From contig JAHLWP010000007.1 in NCBI GenBank assembly GCA_019057865.1, positions 62,001 through 126,000 on the forward strand: a stretch of 64,000 nt of DNA, given 5' to 3'. Positions 43,543-51,827 of the stretch are shown here, piece by piece. Each line of letters starts with the position of its first letter. The stretch's first letter is position 1. This DNA is from Promethearchaeota archaeon (lineage in GTDB: Archaea > Asgardarchaeota > Lokiarchaeia > Sigyniarchaeales > SOKP01). The notes beneath the pieces are model-generated. The model did no database searches and was not told where the DNA came from. It saw only the letters and a program-made list of their open reading frames with translations. Made by a program: the position numbers and the translations under genes.

Positions 43543-45747
43543 TTAAAGAATTTTCTTCAATTCTAATATCAAAGAAGAAGGATTATACTTATCAAATTTA
43601 TATACTTCTGCATTACCAAATTTTTTAAAGTTCTTTTTAATGTTATCTGCTGAATAAGTATGTACTCCTAAAGCCTGAGTAGCGTAAGATTTTTTTGGTT
43701 CTAATACAACTATATGGACTTTTTGTTTTGATAATTTTTTTGTTAAATCCTTCAATTCTTCAGTTACTAAGGCATAATCATTCTCAACTTGTGCAATTAA
43801 ATCAGGATATTTTACTGAAATATTGGCTCCACAGTCAGAAAATATAAAGATTACCGGGATAATATTTCGATTCTTTAGTTTCTCTGCTTTTATTAAATCT
43901 GAACATTTCTTTAATGCTGCTGCCATTGGAGTATAAGATTTTCCCTCTATTCTTTTCAATTTATTTACAGCGCTTTTAAAATTAACTGTAGGTTTTTGGA
44001 GAACAATTGCTTCTTTCCCTCTAAAAACAATTAAAGCAATTTTATCCTTTTTACGATACCCTTCTTTATGGAGAGACAATATAACGTCAGTCATTTGCTT
44101 TATTACATAATGCATTGATGCAGAACTATCGAGAACGAAAAAGAGAATTAAAGGAGCACGGTATTCATAAATTTTGTCCATTAAATCATATTTGTTAAAG
44201 TGTATTGGAAATTCAACGTCAGTTTGATTATATACTTTGTTTTTCAAATAATTTCTTATAGTTGCATCTAAAGCAATACTTTTTGGAAGTAGATTGATTG
44301 GCCTCCTATATGAGACATATCTCCCTTTTTGTGAAGATGATATTTTAATCCGCCTTCCTATACCTCTTCCTCCATAATCAGAAATTTTTCGATCTTTTCT
44401 AATATTATCCAATATTGAGGTCATTTTTTTTTCCATTTTATAAATAAATGTCCTATTACTTAATTTGTCCTCAAAAAATCGAAAGTCATCTTTTTCTCTA
44501 GGAATATTTTTTACTTTCCATCCTCCTGCAGGTTTAGGGCTCCTTTTTTTGTTATCAGGGTATTTAGGAGGGGGTAGTTTCTGTTCCTTTGTTTCAGGTA
44601 TATCAACTTTTTTAGGATCTACCGACTGACGTTTAAATTCCTTTTGCGGAGTATCGTCATGTTTTAAAGGACCTTCTGTGTCTTTATTAGGACGGTATGC
44701 TTTTGGGTCCTCATAGGCTTTCTGAATTTTACCATAGACTTCCGCAATTTTAGCCTTCACCTCCTTAGGGGTCATTTCGTAATGAAGTGATAGAATTCTA
44801 TGCTCAAACACTAAATCCATTGCCACATCTAAGTCTTCTTCAGTAATGATTTTCCTATCACTAAAAGCGGCATGAGCTCTAGCACACCGGATGAATGTTA
44901 TATCTGCTCTTTGAGAAAAGATTTCTAACTCATTAACTATTTTAGAAACAAACTCGTAAATAGAAGCGGGAATCTGGACTTCTTGAAGAATTTCTCGTGC
45001 TCTTACAATTCTATGTTTTAAAATCTCTTGTTCACTTTCATAGCATTTAATAAATTCTTTAGGATTATCATCAAATTCAATGACTTTTTTTGTTATTTCA
45101 GCTCGAAGTTTATTATCTCGAGGAGCTTTTATTCTAACTTCCAATCCAAGACGATCTGCGATCTGGGGTCTTAATTCACCCTCTTCAGGATTCATACTAC
45201 CTACTAATACAAATCTTGAAGGATGTGTAACAGAAATTCCTTCTCGCTCAATGATATTTATACCTGAAGCTGAAGCATCTAAAAGAGTATCAACGATATG
45301 ATCTTGCAGTAAATTAATTTCATCAATATATAAAATTCCTCTATTTGCTTTAGCTAATAATCCAGGATGAAGCTCTGATGTTCCCTCTGTTAATACACGA
45401 TCAATTGATAAGGAACCGCAAACCATATCTTCTGTTACACCAAGAGGGAGGTTAACCAATCGCATCTCTCGAAATTCAATTTCAATTTCCTTTTTCTTTT
45501 TCAATCTACAATCCTCACAAAGATCATCAATATTAGACTTAGGATTACAAGAAAACTGACAATCTTTAACAACTTCAATATCTGGCATTACTTCAACCAA
45601 AGATCTTACAGCAGTAGATTTTCCCGTACCTTGATGTCCCGTTAAAAGCACTCCTCCAATTTGGGGATCGATGACATTTAGTATTAGTGACATCTTCATC
45701 TTATCTTGTCCTAATATAGCAGTAAAAGGATAATTAATTTTTTTCAT
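43543..45747 (-). CDS. AAA+ ATPase / vWA fusion, magnesium- or cobaltochelatase BchI-BchD-like
   Basis: A 734-residue fusion. Residues 1-330 are a BchI-type AAA+ module with Walker A GHQGTGKST at 37-45, cysteine pair SCNPKSN..CEDC near 65-80, Walker B GILYIDEINLL near 137-147 and Arg finger region PSRFVLVGSMNPEEGELRPQ. A basic Pro/Lys/Asp-rich linker follows. Residues 535-734 form a vWA domain with MIDAS DSSAS near 542 and IFSDCGANIS near 650. It resembles ChlI/ChlD of Mg-chelatase and the small subunits of archaeal cobaltochelatase. The large CobN subunit is not in the window. It is transcribed with the ATP-grasp gene. Confidence 0.88.
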   Translation of the reverse strand: MKKINYPFTAILGQDKMKMSLILNVIDPQIGGVLLTGHQGTGKSTAVRSLVEVMPDIEVVKDCQFSCNPKSNIDDLCEDCRLKKKKEIEIEFREMRLVNLPLGVTEDMVCGSLSIDRVLTEGTSELHPGLLAKANRGILYIDEINLLQDHIVDTLLDASASGINIIEREGISVTHPSRFVLVGSMNPEEGELRPQIADRLGLEVRIKAPRDNKLRAEITKKVIEFDDNPKEFIKCYESEQEILKHRIVRAREILQEVQIPASIYEFVSKIVNELEIFSQRADITFIRCARAHAAFSDRKIITEEDLDVAMDLVFEHRILSLHYEMTPKEVKAKIAEVYGKIQKAYEDPKAYRPNKDTEGPLKHDDTPQKEFKRQSVDPKKVDIPETKEQKLPPPKYPDNKKRSPKPAGGWKVKNIPREKDDFRFFEDKLSNRTFIYKMEKKMTSILDNIRKDRKISDYGGRGIGRRIKISSSQKGRYVSYRRPINLLPKSIALDATIRNYLKNKVYNQTDVEFPIHFNKYDLMDKIYEYRAPLILFFVLDSSASMHYVIKQMTDVILSLHKEGYRKKDKIALIVFRGKEAIVLQKPTVNFKSAVNKLKRIEGKSYTPMAAALKKCSDLIKAEKLKNRNIIPVIFIFSDCGANISVKYPDLIAQVENDYALVTEELKDLTKKLSKQKVHIVVLEPKKSYATQALGVHTYSADNIKKNFKKFGNAEVYKFDKYNPSSLILELKKIL

Positions 45748-45917
45748 TAGTATAACTGTTATTTTTAGAGTTCAATTGATTTAGTTTTTTACTTAAATAC
45801 TCTTCTTACTCTTCTAATAAAAGAAAATATCAAAATAAATAAAGATTTTCCTAAAAACAATAGATTAATGTTAGGTTTAGGTTTATTTTTAAATAGTACT
45901 ACTCTTAAATAAACCAT

Positions 45918-46865
45918 TCAAAATTTTGATAAGTCATCAATTCTCTGGTCTAATTTAGAAATAACTTCATCCCAATTAGATAAGATTTCTTCTACTTTAG
46001 GAATAACTATATCTCTTTCCTTATATTCTAAATAATCTAAGAACTCTTTAATATTTTCAATTTTCATAAAAGTTTCTGCAACATACTTGCGAATCTCGGA
46101 TTTTTGATTATCTAGAACTTCAGGAACTCTGTTGTGTTCCCCACGTCGTATTAATGTCGCTATATATTCTTCTGTTCCTTGCAAAAGGGAATTTAATTGA
46201 TTTATCCGTTCCATGATAAATTTTTCATAGGACTCAAAAATTCTATCTTTTGGGAAAAAATTAGTAATATCTATGATAAATTTCTGGGTTAGCTTAACTA
46301 ATTGCTCCATACTTTCATATCCTTCAATTATATAATCAACAGTATGATAAGATGCTTCAATACCTTTATTAACATCATTCAATCTAAAAATTTTAAAACC
46401 AGGATCATTTTTTAATCGCTTTTCGGGATCCCCTTTTTTGTCTGCTACCTCGATTTGACGTATTAACCTTGTTGGATTAAATACGAGAGAAACTGCTAAT
46501 GGATTATTGGTTTGATAAGACAATGTGGTTTTAATATCTATGTGGCTCATCATTACTTTAAAACCGGGATGAGAATGCCACCAACCTACTGTAAATTCTT
46601 CTCGAGAAAACGCCTTATCATCAATAATATATAAAGCTTCATAATCTTCATCTGACCATTTATATTGGTCGATAACGGCATCCTTATCGAGTTTTTGATG
46701 CATAATGGGATAGGCTGCAGCAATCATTATGTCATCACCTTCATTTTTACCAATAAAAACACCACTTACTTCAAGCCAATCATCTTTTAGGATTTTCTGG
46801 TTAGCAAACCTCACAGTGGCAGCAACAATTGTCAAATAAACTTTCTTAGGGATGATTACTACCAT
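45918..46865 (-). CDS. JAMM/MPN+ metalloprotease-like protein
   Basis: A 315-residue protein with an intact JAMM zinc site: Glu32 (LEVSG), then H97-S98-H99, seven residues, S107 and D110 (HSHPGFKVMMSHID). This site removes ubiquitin-like modifiers in Rpn11, CSN5 and archaeal JAMM1. After the MPN core the C-terminal 120 residues are helical and end in coiled-coil segments (YIATLIRRGEHNRVPEV, then LEYKERDIVIPKVEEIL). Asgard archaea are known to encode ubiquitin-system genes, but E1, E2 and ubiquitin are absent from this window. The gene is divergent to the zinc-ribbon gene at 47032, sharing its promoter region. Activity is inferred from intact residues. Confidence 0.88.
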   Translation of the reverse strand: MVVIIPKKVYLTIVAATVRFANQKILKDDWLEVSGVFIGKNEGDDIMIAAAYPIMHQKLDKDAVIDQYKWSDEDYEALYIIDDKAFSREEFTVGWWHSHPGFKVMMSHIDIKTTLSYQTNNPLAVSLVFNPTRLIRQIEVADKKGDPEKRLKNDPGFKIFRLNDVNKGIEASYHTVDYIIEGYESMEQLVKLTQKFIIDITNFFPKDRIFESYEKFIMERINQLNSLLQGTEEYIATLIRRGEHNRVPEVLDNQKSEIRKYVAETFMKIENIKEFLDYLEYKERDIVIPKVEEILSNWDEVISKLDQRIDDLSKF

Positions 46866-47031
46866 ATTCTTAAATCATTTTTTTAATTATTCAAATGGAA
46901 TTATATTGATTAATACTAATTTTACTATTTATGTTTTAGTTTGAATATAAAATTATATAACTATGAAATTTATATTATAATATTATTACAATATTCAATT
47001 CTCAAAATTATATGCAATTTTATAGATAATT

Positions 47032-47685
47032 ATGTCATTAAATTTTGAACCATTAACAAGTCAATTGGGTGTTCCTGGGACTTCCTATAGACTTCAATTA
47101 GGATCAATTAATGGGAAATGGGCTTGTAGATTATTGAAGGGAAAAAATGTAATTGATTCTTATGTATTCAAAGATGAAGATGTGCTAGATGATATTCCTA
47201 ATCAAAATCGAATTGTTTCATGGGTCTTAATGACTGTAGCTATTCCAAATATAAACCCTCATCAAATTATGAAAACAACGCAGGCCTTGGTCAAACAAGC
47301 ACTCAAAAAGAAGGAAGAAAGAAAAGCAGTAGCACCCATATCTGAAACAAAAAAAGTAGAGTTAGAGAGAGTTCCCGAAAGTGAATTGAAACGACCTAAA
47401 GTGGCTGGATGGGTTAAAGAAGAGGGAATGAAAACAGTTCAGGAATTAGAAGATGAAAAACGACAAGCATTTAAAGAAAGGATGATCCATAAAAGGGAAG
47501 AAGAAAGAACTCGAGAGGCTTCTACTTTAAAAACTTCAAGAGAATTACCATCTATTCCTACAGGTGCAGGTGGAACAAATGTATCTGCTGGTGCTGAGGT
47601 ATCAAAATTTTGTCCATTTTGTGGAAAAGATTTAAACTGGAAATTTTGTCCTAATTGTGGGAAACCTCTACCCCATGAAGATTAA
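47032..47685 (+). CDS. Asgard-type protein with C-terminal zinc ribbon, next to JAMM genes
   Basis: A 217-residue protein. The first 100 residues form a small alpha/beta domain (LQLGSINGKWACRLLKGK, then VLMTVAIPNINPHQ). A long basic, glutamate-rich helical stretch follows (105-180), then a C-terminal zinc ribbon CPFCGKDLNWKFCPNCGK (193-210). I do not recognise the N-terminal domain. Its place between three JAMM genes suggests it works with them, as an adaptor or regulatory subunit. ATG at 47032. Monocistronic unless joined to the next JAMM gene, which starts 142 bases later. Confidence 0.6.
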   Translation: MSLNFEPLTSQLGVPGTSYRLQLGSINGKWACRLLKGKNVIDSYVFKDEDVLDDIPNQNRIVSWVLMTVAIPNINPHQIMKTTQALVKQALKKKEERKAVAPISETKKVELERVPESELKRPKVAGWVKEEGMKTVQELEDEKRQAFKERMIHKREEERTREASTLKTSRELPSIPTGAGGTNVSAGAEVSKFCPFCGKDLNWKFCPNCGKPLPHED

Positions 47686-47826
47686 TTTATTATTATTTTA
47701 GTAAAATCTATTTTTGAAAAAAATTATTTTTAATTTCTAAAATTCAATTCAAAAATTTAAAACATTTAAATTATATATGGATAAAAAATTAACTATATCT
47801 AAAACTCATAAAAATCGTGATTAAAT

Positions 47827-49302
47827 TTGACATCTGATAAAACTGTCATCATTAAACCACTCGCGTATTATAAAATGCTCATTCATGTTTTACGTTTTGG
47901 TTCTAAAGTAAGAGATCGCAAACAATATAAAGAGGTAATGGGGATCTTAATTGGTCGTCTTGAGTCAGGAGAACCTGATAAAAAAGGGATCAATGATGTA
48001 ATTGTGGAAGATGCAGTACCAATTTCCCATGGCGGCTCAATAGAAGTTGATTTTGCCCCAGAAGATTATGTAACATTCTCCATGGTAGATGCAGAATTTG
48101 CAGAAAAAGGATGGTTTAGTGTAGGGTGGTACCATTCACACCCTGGTTTGAAGATATTCTTTTCGAGTACGGATATAAAAAACATGCTTGGTTGGCAGAC
48201 TCCGAACCCAAGCGCTATTGGAATTGTCTTCGACCATACTTTCTTAGAAAAACCCGGAGATATGGGATTTCGCGCATTTAGATTAGATGACACTTCTAAA
48301 GGCCAAACAACAGGGTATCATGAAGTAAGAACTGTAGTCGAACCTCCAGATAGTCTTGAATATTACCAAAGACTTATGGAATTAATTAACAGTGTTCACT
48401 CTAAAGAACCGCCAATCTTAGAACTTAATGAATTGCCTGACTTATTTGGTGATATTGCTATTCCTAGTCAAGATCAATTAATAACTAAAAAACCAGAATT
48501 AGAATTAACTAAAATATTTTCTGCTATCCAGAATGGAATATCAAGTTTTTTAGAGTTGACAATTGAACCATCTGTTAAATTTCTTAATACGTGGAGTCAA
48601 GAGATGATTAGAAAAACCATTGAATCTAATTTAGAAATGAGAAATAACATTTTAGCTATAAAGGAAAAGATTGGAAATGGTATCTCTAATATACAAAAAG
48701 ATTTTAAATTTTCCTTAAAAGATAAATTGAATCAATTAGATATGTATATCGATGATAAATTTGATGAATTTGATAATAACAATGAAAATCTTAAAGAAAT
48801 TATAAGTCAAATTAAAATTGAACTTAATGATAAATTGAAGGTCATATTTGAAGAAAAGCTAAAGGTTTCTCTAGATCAAGGTATAAACTCGTTTAAAGAA
48901 AATCTAGAAAATTTAACAAAAATAAATCAAGAAAGTTCTATTTTTATTGAAAAATTAGAAGGTGAACGCAAGTCTCTAAATAATGTATCAGAGAATATTA
49001 ATTCTATTGAAGATTCAATCAACAATAAATTAAAGAATATACAAGACGAAGTCATAAATAAACTATCCAAAAACACTAATAAAATTGTTGGAAATTTTAT
49101 TAATTTAAATAAAGACACAAAGAGTTTCTTATCAGATTTAAAAGCCGCAATTATATTACTGGAAAGTTCAAAGAATCCTATACAGAATAAGATAAAAATC
49201 TTAGAAACAGAAAATAAGACCCTCCAAAAAGATTTATTAGAGTTGAAAAATGAAAATCAAGATTTAATGATTAAATTAAAAAAATATGAAGGAGGAGAAT
49301 AA
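47827..49302 (+). CDS. JAMM/MPN+ protein with long coiled coil (Rpn11-like architecture)
   Basis: A 491-residue protein. The MPN core covers residues 8-180 with Glu36 (YKEVMGILIG), then H103-S104-H105, seven residues, S113 and D116 (WYHSHPGLKIFFSSTD), an intact zinc site closely matching the Rpn11 pattern EVMG...GWYHSHPG..LS..D. Residues 230-490 are almost entirely coiled coil. The start is TTG 47827; the first ATG (residue 17) would cut the conserved N-terminal strand VIIKPLAYYKML, which the downstream paralogue also keeps. Its last codons GGA GGA GAA form the ribosome site of the next gene, and the stop TAA abuts its start. The two proteins are therefore translated together. Confidence 0.88.
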   Translation: MTSDKTVIIKPLAYYKMLIHVLRFGSKVRDRKQYKEVMGILIGRLESGEPDKKGINDVIVEDAVPISHGGSIEVDFAPEDYVTFSMVDAEFAEKGWFSVGWYHSHPGLKIFFSSTDIKNMLGWQTPNPSAIGIVFDHTFLEKPGDMGFRAFRLDDTSKGQTTGYHEVRTVVEPPDSLEYYQRLMELINSVHSKEPPILELNELPDLFGDIAIPSQDQLITKKPELELTKIFSAIQNGISSFLELTIEPSVKFLNTWSQEMIRKTIESNLEMRNNILAIKEKIGNGISNIQKDFKFSLKDKLNQLDMYIDDKFDEFDNNNENLKEIISQIKIELNDKLKVIFEEKLKVSLDQGINSFKENLENLTKINQESSIFIEKLEGERKSLNNVSENINSIEDSINNKLKNIQDEVINKLSKNTNKIVGNFINLNKDTKSFLSDLKAAIILLESSKNPIQNKIKILETENKTLQKDLLELKNENQDLMIKLKKYEGGE

Positions 49303-50715
49303 TTGAAAATGCCTGAAAATGAATTAAACAACAATAAGGACAAAAATGAGAAAGATCAAACCATTCCAACGAAAAATAGACAAATAATAATAAAAAAAGA
49401 AGCTTTCAGGAATATGATAACCCATGTTTTAAGATTTGGAAGCATTGCATTAGAAAAGAGTGTAGAGGTTATGGGCATTTGCTTAGGAGAATTAACTGAG
49501 AATGAGAAAGACATTGTTTTAATCAATGCTATTCCGATTACTCATGGAAAAAAAGTATCAGCAGGTTTTACTAAAGACGATTATGATTTATTAACTCAAC
49601 TTGAAAAACAATATCAAAAGAAGAATCTTAATATTGTAGGATGGTATAGTTCACACCCCGGGTGGGGTCTTTATTTTTCTGACTTAGAGATAAAAACTCA
49701 TCAATTTTTTCAAAAGGAAAGTAATCCTAACGGATTTTTTGTTGTTTTTGATCATACTTTAATGGATAAAGATAAGACTTTTGGTTTTGAGATTTATAGA
49801 TTTGATGATTTTAAAAAAGCAGATAAATATCATAATGTAGTATTTGAAATTGAAGAACCAGCAACCCTAGATTATTTTAAATGGGTTCAGAAATTTGTAG
49901 AAGATTTTCAAAAACAGACATCTATCTTAATTAAAGAAATTAGTGAATCAAAAGAGTCAATTCCGGGTGAATTACAAGAAATACCAATATCAGAGGAAAT
50001 ATCACCAGAAGAAGAATTTGATGATTATTCACAAATTTCACCGATAATTTCAGGATTTCAAAAAGGAGTGTCTAGATTTTCTGAATCGGTGATAGATACC
50101 TTCAAGTCTCAATTTGGAGATTGGACCAATGATCTTAAAGAAGGATCTTCGAAAGGTTCAGAATATTTACGTAATAGTGTAAATAAAATGAAAGAGGCAG
50201 CATCTCAGAGTCTTATTAAAGTAGAGAATTGGTTTAAAAAAAATTTAGATAGTATGTTAAACGAATTTAAAGAAACTGTGGTTAATTATGTAGATAATAG
50301 AGTTGAAGCTCAGACTGAACTCAGAAATGATCTCAATAATATAAAAAATGATCTTTTTAATGATTTAAATATCGTTGTTGATGAAAATTTAAAATATATT
50401 AAAAGTGAAATAGCATCTGTTGTTAAATTAACAACTGAAAAAGTAAATAATAGCACTCAAATAAATTCTAAGATTGAAGAGATGATTGGCAGTATTTCTA
50501 AAGTAATCTTAGCAATTGAAAATGAATCAAGTGATCTAGGTAGTAAAATAGAAAAAAATATTGAAACAACGATTGATCAATTTGAAACAAGTATTAATGA
50601 AAAAATTGAAAAAATGAGTTCAGAATTACAACCATTTAAAGAATATTACTTAGAAATTAGTGAATTGTTAGAAAAGTTACAAAAAATAATCACAGATTTT
50701 CGCATGAAGATATAG
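49303..50715 (+). CDS. MPN- (degenerate JAMM) protein with long coiled coil (Rpn8-like architecture)
   Basis: A 470-residue paralogue of the preceding protein. The MPN fold is clear (EVMG at 55-58; VGWYSSHPGWGLYFSDLE at 112-129), but the first zinc His is Ser116 and the final Asp is Glu129. His118 and Ser126 remain. It should not bind zinc as a protease, like the inactive MPN- subunits Rpn8, CSN6 and eIF3f/h that pair with active ones. Residues 245-470 are coiled coil with a long linker of acidic residues (180-225). The start TTG 49303 lies seven bases after GGAGG at the end of the upstream gene; ATG at 49309 is possible. The adjacent active-inactive pair suggests a heterodimer. Confidence 0.85.
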   Translation: MKMPENELNNNKDKNEKDQTIPTKNRQIIIKKEAFRNMITHVLRFGSIALEKSVEVMGICLGELTENEKDIVLINAIPITHGKKVSAGFTKDDYDLLTQLEKQYQKKNLNIVGWYSSHPGWGLYFSDLEIKTHQFFQKESNPNGFFVVFDHTLMDKDKTFGFEIYRFDDFKKADKYHNVVFEIEEPATLDYFKWVQKFVEDFQKQTSILIKEISESKESIPGELQEIPISEEISPEEEFDDYSQISPIISGFQKGVSRFSESVIDTFKSQFGDWTNDLKEGSSKGSEYLRNSVNKMKEAASQSLIKVENWFKKNLDSMLNEFKETVVNYVDNRVEAQTELRNDLNNIKNDLFNDLNIVVDENLKYIKSEIASVVKLTTEKVNNSTQINSKIEEMIGSISKVILAIENESSDLGSKIEKNIETTIDQFETSINEKIEKMSSELQPFKEYYLEISELLEKLQKIITDFRMKI

Positions 50716-50749
50716 TGGTTAATGAATTACATATATAGAGGGATCTGAG

Positions 50750-50938
50750 TTGACACCGTCAAGAAAGAAAATGTTAAAGAAGGTAGACGAAGCTATAAAA
50801 GTATTGGATAATCAAATCAACAATCCTGATGGGATCGATGAAAACAAGCTAAAAGAGTTAATGGAATTGAAGGAAGAACTCGAGAAATCAAAAAAAGTGA
50901 TAAAAAAGAGACACTTTGACCTCTTACCTTACAGGTAA
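50750..50938 (+). CDS. 62-aa helical protein in the JAMM operon
   Basis: A small basic protein with one long amphipathic helix pair (KKMLKKVDEAIKVLDNQIN, then ENKLKELMELKEELEKSKK). The C-terminus HFDLLPYR is distinctive. It starts with TTG 50750, 34 bases after the MPN- gene, behind GAGGGATCTGAG, so it belongs to the same transcript. It may be a binding partner for the coiled coils of the JAMM pair. No known family. Confidence 0.6.
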   Translation: MTPSRKKMLKKVDEAIKVLDNQINNPDGIDENKLKELMELKEELEKSKKVIKKRHFDLLPYR

Positions 50939-51027
50939 GAAGGAATAAAATCAACTAAAAAATTAAAGATTTCTGAAGTGAGCTGAAAGCTCATGATTAA
51001 TTTCTACATCTCTAATTTTTTAGAGAT
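50923..51027 (+). repeat. Three consecutive stem-loops after the JAMM operon
   Basis: CTTACC-TTACA-GGTAAG (50923-50939), TGAGCT-GAA-AGCTCA (50979-50993) and ATCTCTAA-TTTT-TTAGAGAT (51008-51027) are three perfect inverted repeats within 105 bases. The first overlaps the stop codon of the 62-aa gene. They may form a structured 3' end of the operon transcript or a separate RNA. Confidence 0.5.
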
Positions 51028-51036
51028 ATATATAAT

Positions 51037-51262
51037 ATGTTATATCCGGGAGGAGTTGAGCGAGAAAGTTATAAAATAAATAAAAATTTAGGCATAGAAG
51101 TTTTTTTTTATATGATTCTGATCTTTTATTTAATTTTTTTATTTCTTATTTTTATATCCATTTGTCAATTTTTGATTACAAAAGAGCAGAGATTACGATT
51201 ATGGATCCATGGAGGATGATTTTGACTATTGGGAAGAGACAGTAGGTGTAAAAATGGTTTAG
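51037..51262 (+). pseudogene. Possible decayed small membrane protein gene
   Basis: A GGAGGAG ribosome site (51050-51055 region) precedes TTG 51056, which reads LSEKVIK then stops. The frame starting at ATG 51037 is open to 51219 and encodes a hydrophobic helix (VFFYMILIFYLIFLFLIFIS). The third piece, again in the TTG frame (51176-51262), reads KSRDYDYGSMEDDFDYWEE, a typical acidic tail. Together they look like one membrane protein with an acidic tail broken by two compensating frameshifts, with a T9 run at 51101-51109 as one possible site. It could equally be a chance arrangement or sequencing error. Confidence 0.35.
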
Positions 51263-51543
51263 AAAAATTTCAAGTTTGAAACTTTAGAAATTTGTAATCT
51301 ATATTTCGGAATGTTAGTATTCAATCGCTTTAAATGATTCAATTTAGCGATTTTGCCTAAAACTCTTCCGATTCTGTCAACTTTAACGTCAATTCCAAAA
51401 TTTTCTTTAAGAACTGAATTAATTTTATAGGACGATAATATAACAACACGTGAGATATTTTTTTCACATAACAACTCAATTGCTTTTTTTACTAAGCTAA
51501 TTAGAGTTTCTTTATTATCTATCTTAATTTTTTCCATTCTCAA
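51259..51543 (-). CDS. Hypothetical 94-aa protein
   Basis: I do not recognise it. The protein is basic, with a helix KETLISLVKKAIELLCEKN, a strand VVILSS and a possible helix-turn-helix segment VDRIGRVLGKIAKLNHLK, then IPKYRLQI as a wing. It may be a small DNA-binding protein. The start MRMEK at 51541-51543 could also be the third residue. Convergent with the preceding element, whose last 4 bases it overlaps. Confidence 0.5.
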   Translation of the reverse strand: MRMEKIKIDNKETLISLVKKAIELLCEKNISRVVILSSYKINSVLKENFGIDVKVDRIGRVLGKIAKLNHLKRLNTNIPKYRLQISKVSNLKFF

Positions 51544-51674
51544 TAATTTAAAAAAAATTTCGTATAATTAAATTTATTTTTAACCATTTTTAAAACTTTC
51601 ATCTAAGTTTGATTCTTAAATTTGTTTTAACTTTATAATTAGGTTTAAATTAAAAAAAATGATTTATTAATATA

Positions 51675-51827
51675 ATGTCTGATAAGCAATCTAATTCTGT
51701 TAATTCTCTAAGAAAATCAAATATATCTAAAGAACAAAAAAGTTCAGAAACAGAAATAAAATTACTCAAATTAAACCGTCATATTTATCACATACTTCAA
51801 AAATTGGGAGGCGTAGGTTCAAAATGA
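51675..51827 (+). CDS. 50-aa protein translationally coupled to the next membrane protein
   Basis: ATG 51675 opens a 50-residue frame rich in Ser, Lys and Gln (MSDKQSNSVNSLRKSN...), ending in LNRHIYHILQKLGGVGSK. The stop TGA overlaps the ATG of the next gene (ATGA at 51824-51827), and the GGGAGGCG ribosome site for that gene lies within its last codons. The overlap argues that the frame is translated. Function unknown, perhaps a small partner of the membrane protein. Confidence 0.6.
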   Translation: MSDKQSNSVNSLRKSNISKEQKSSETEIKLLKLNRHIYHILQKLGGVGSK

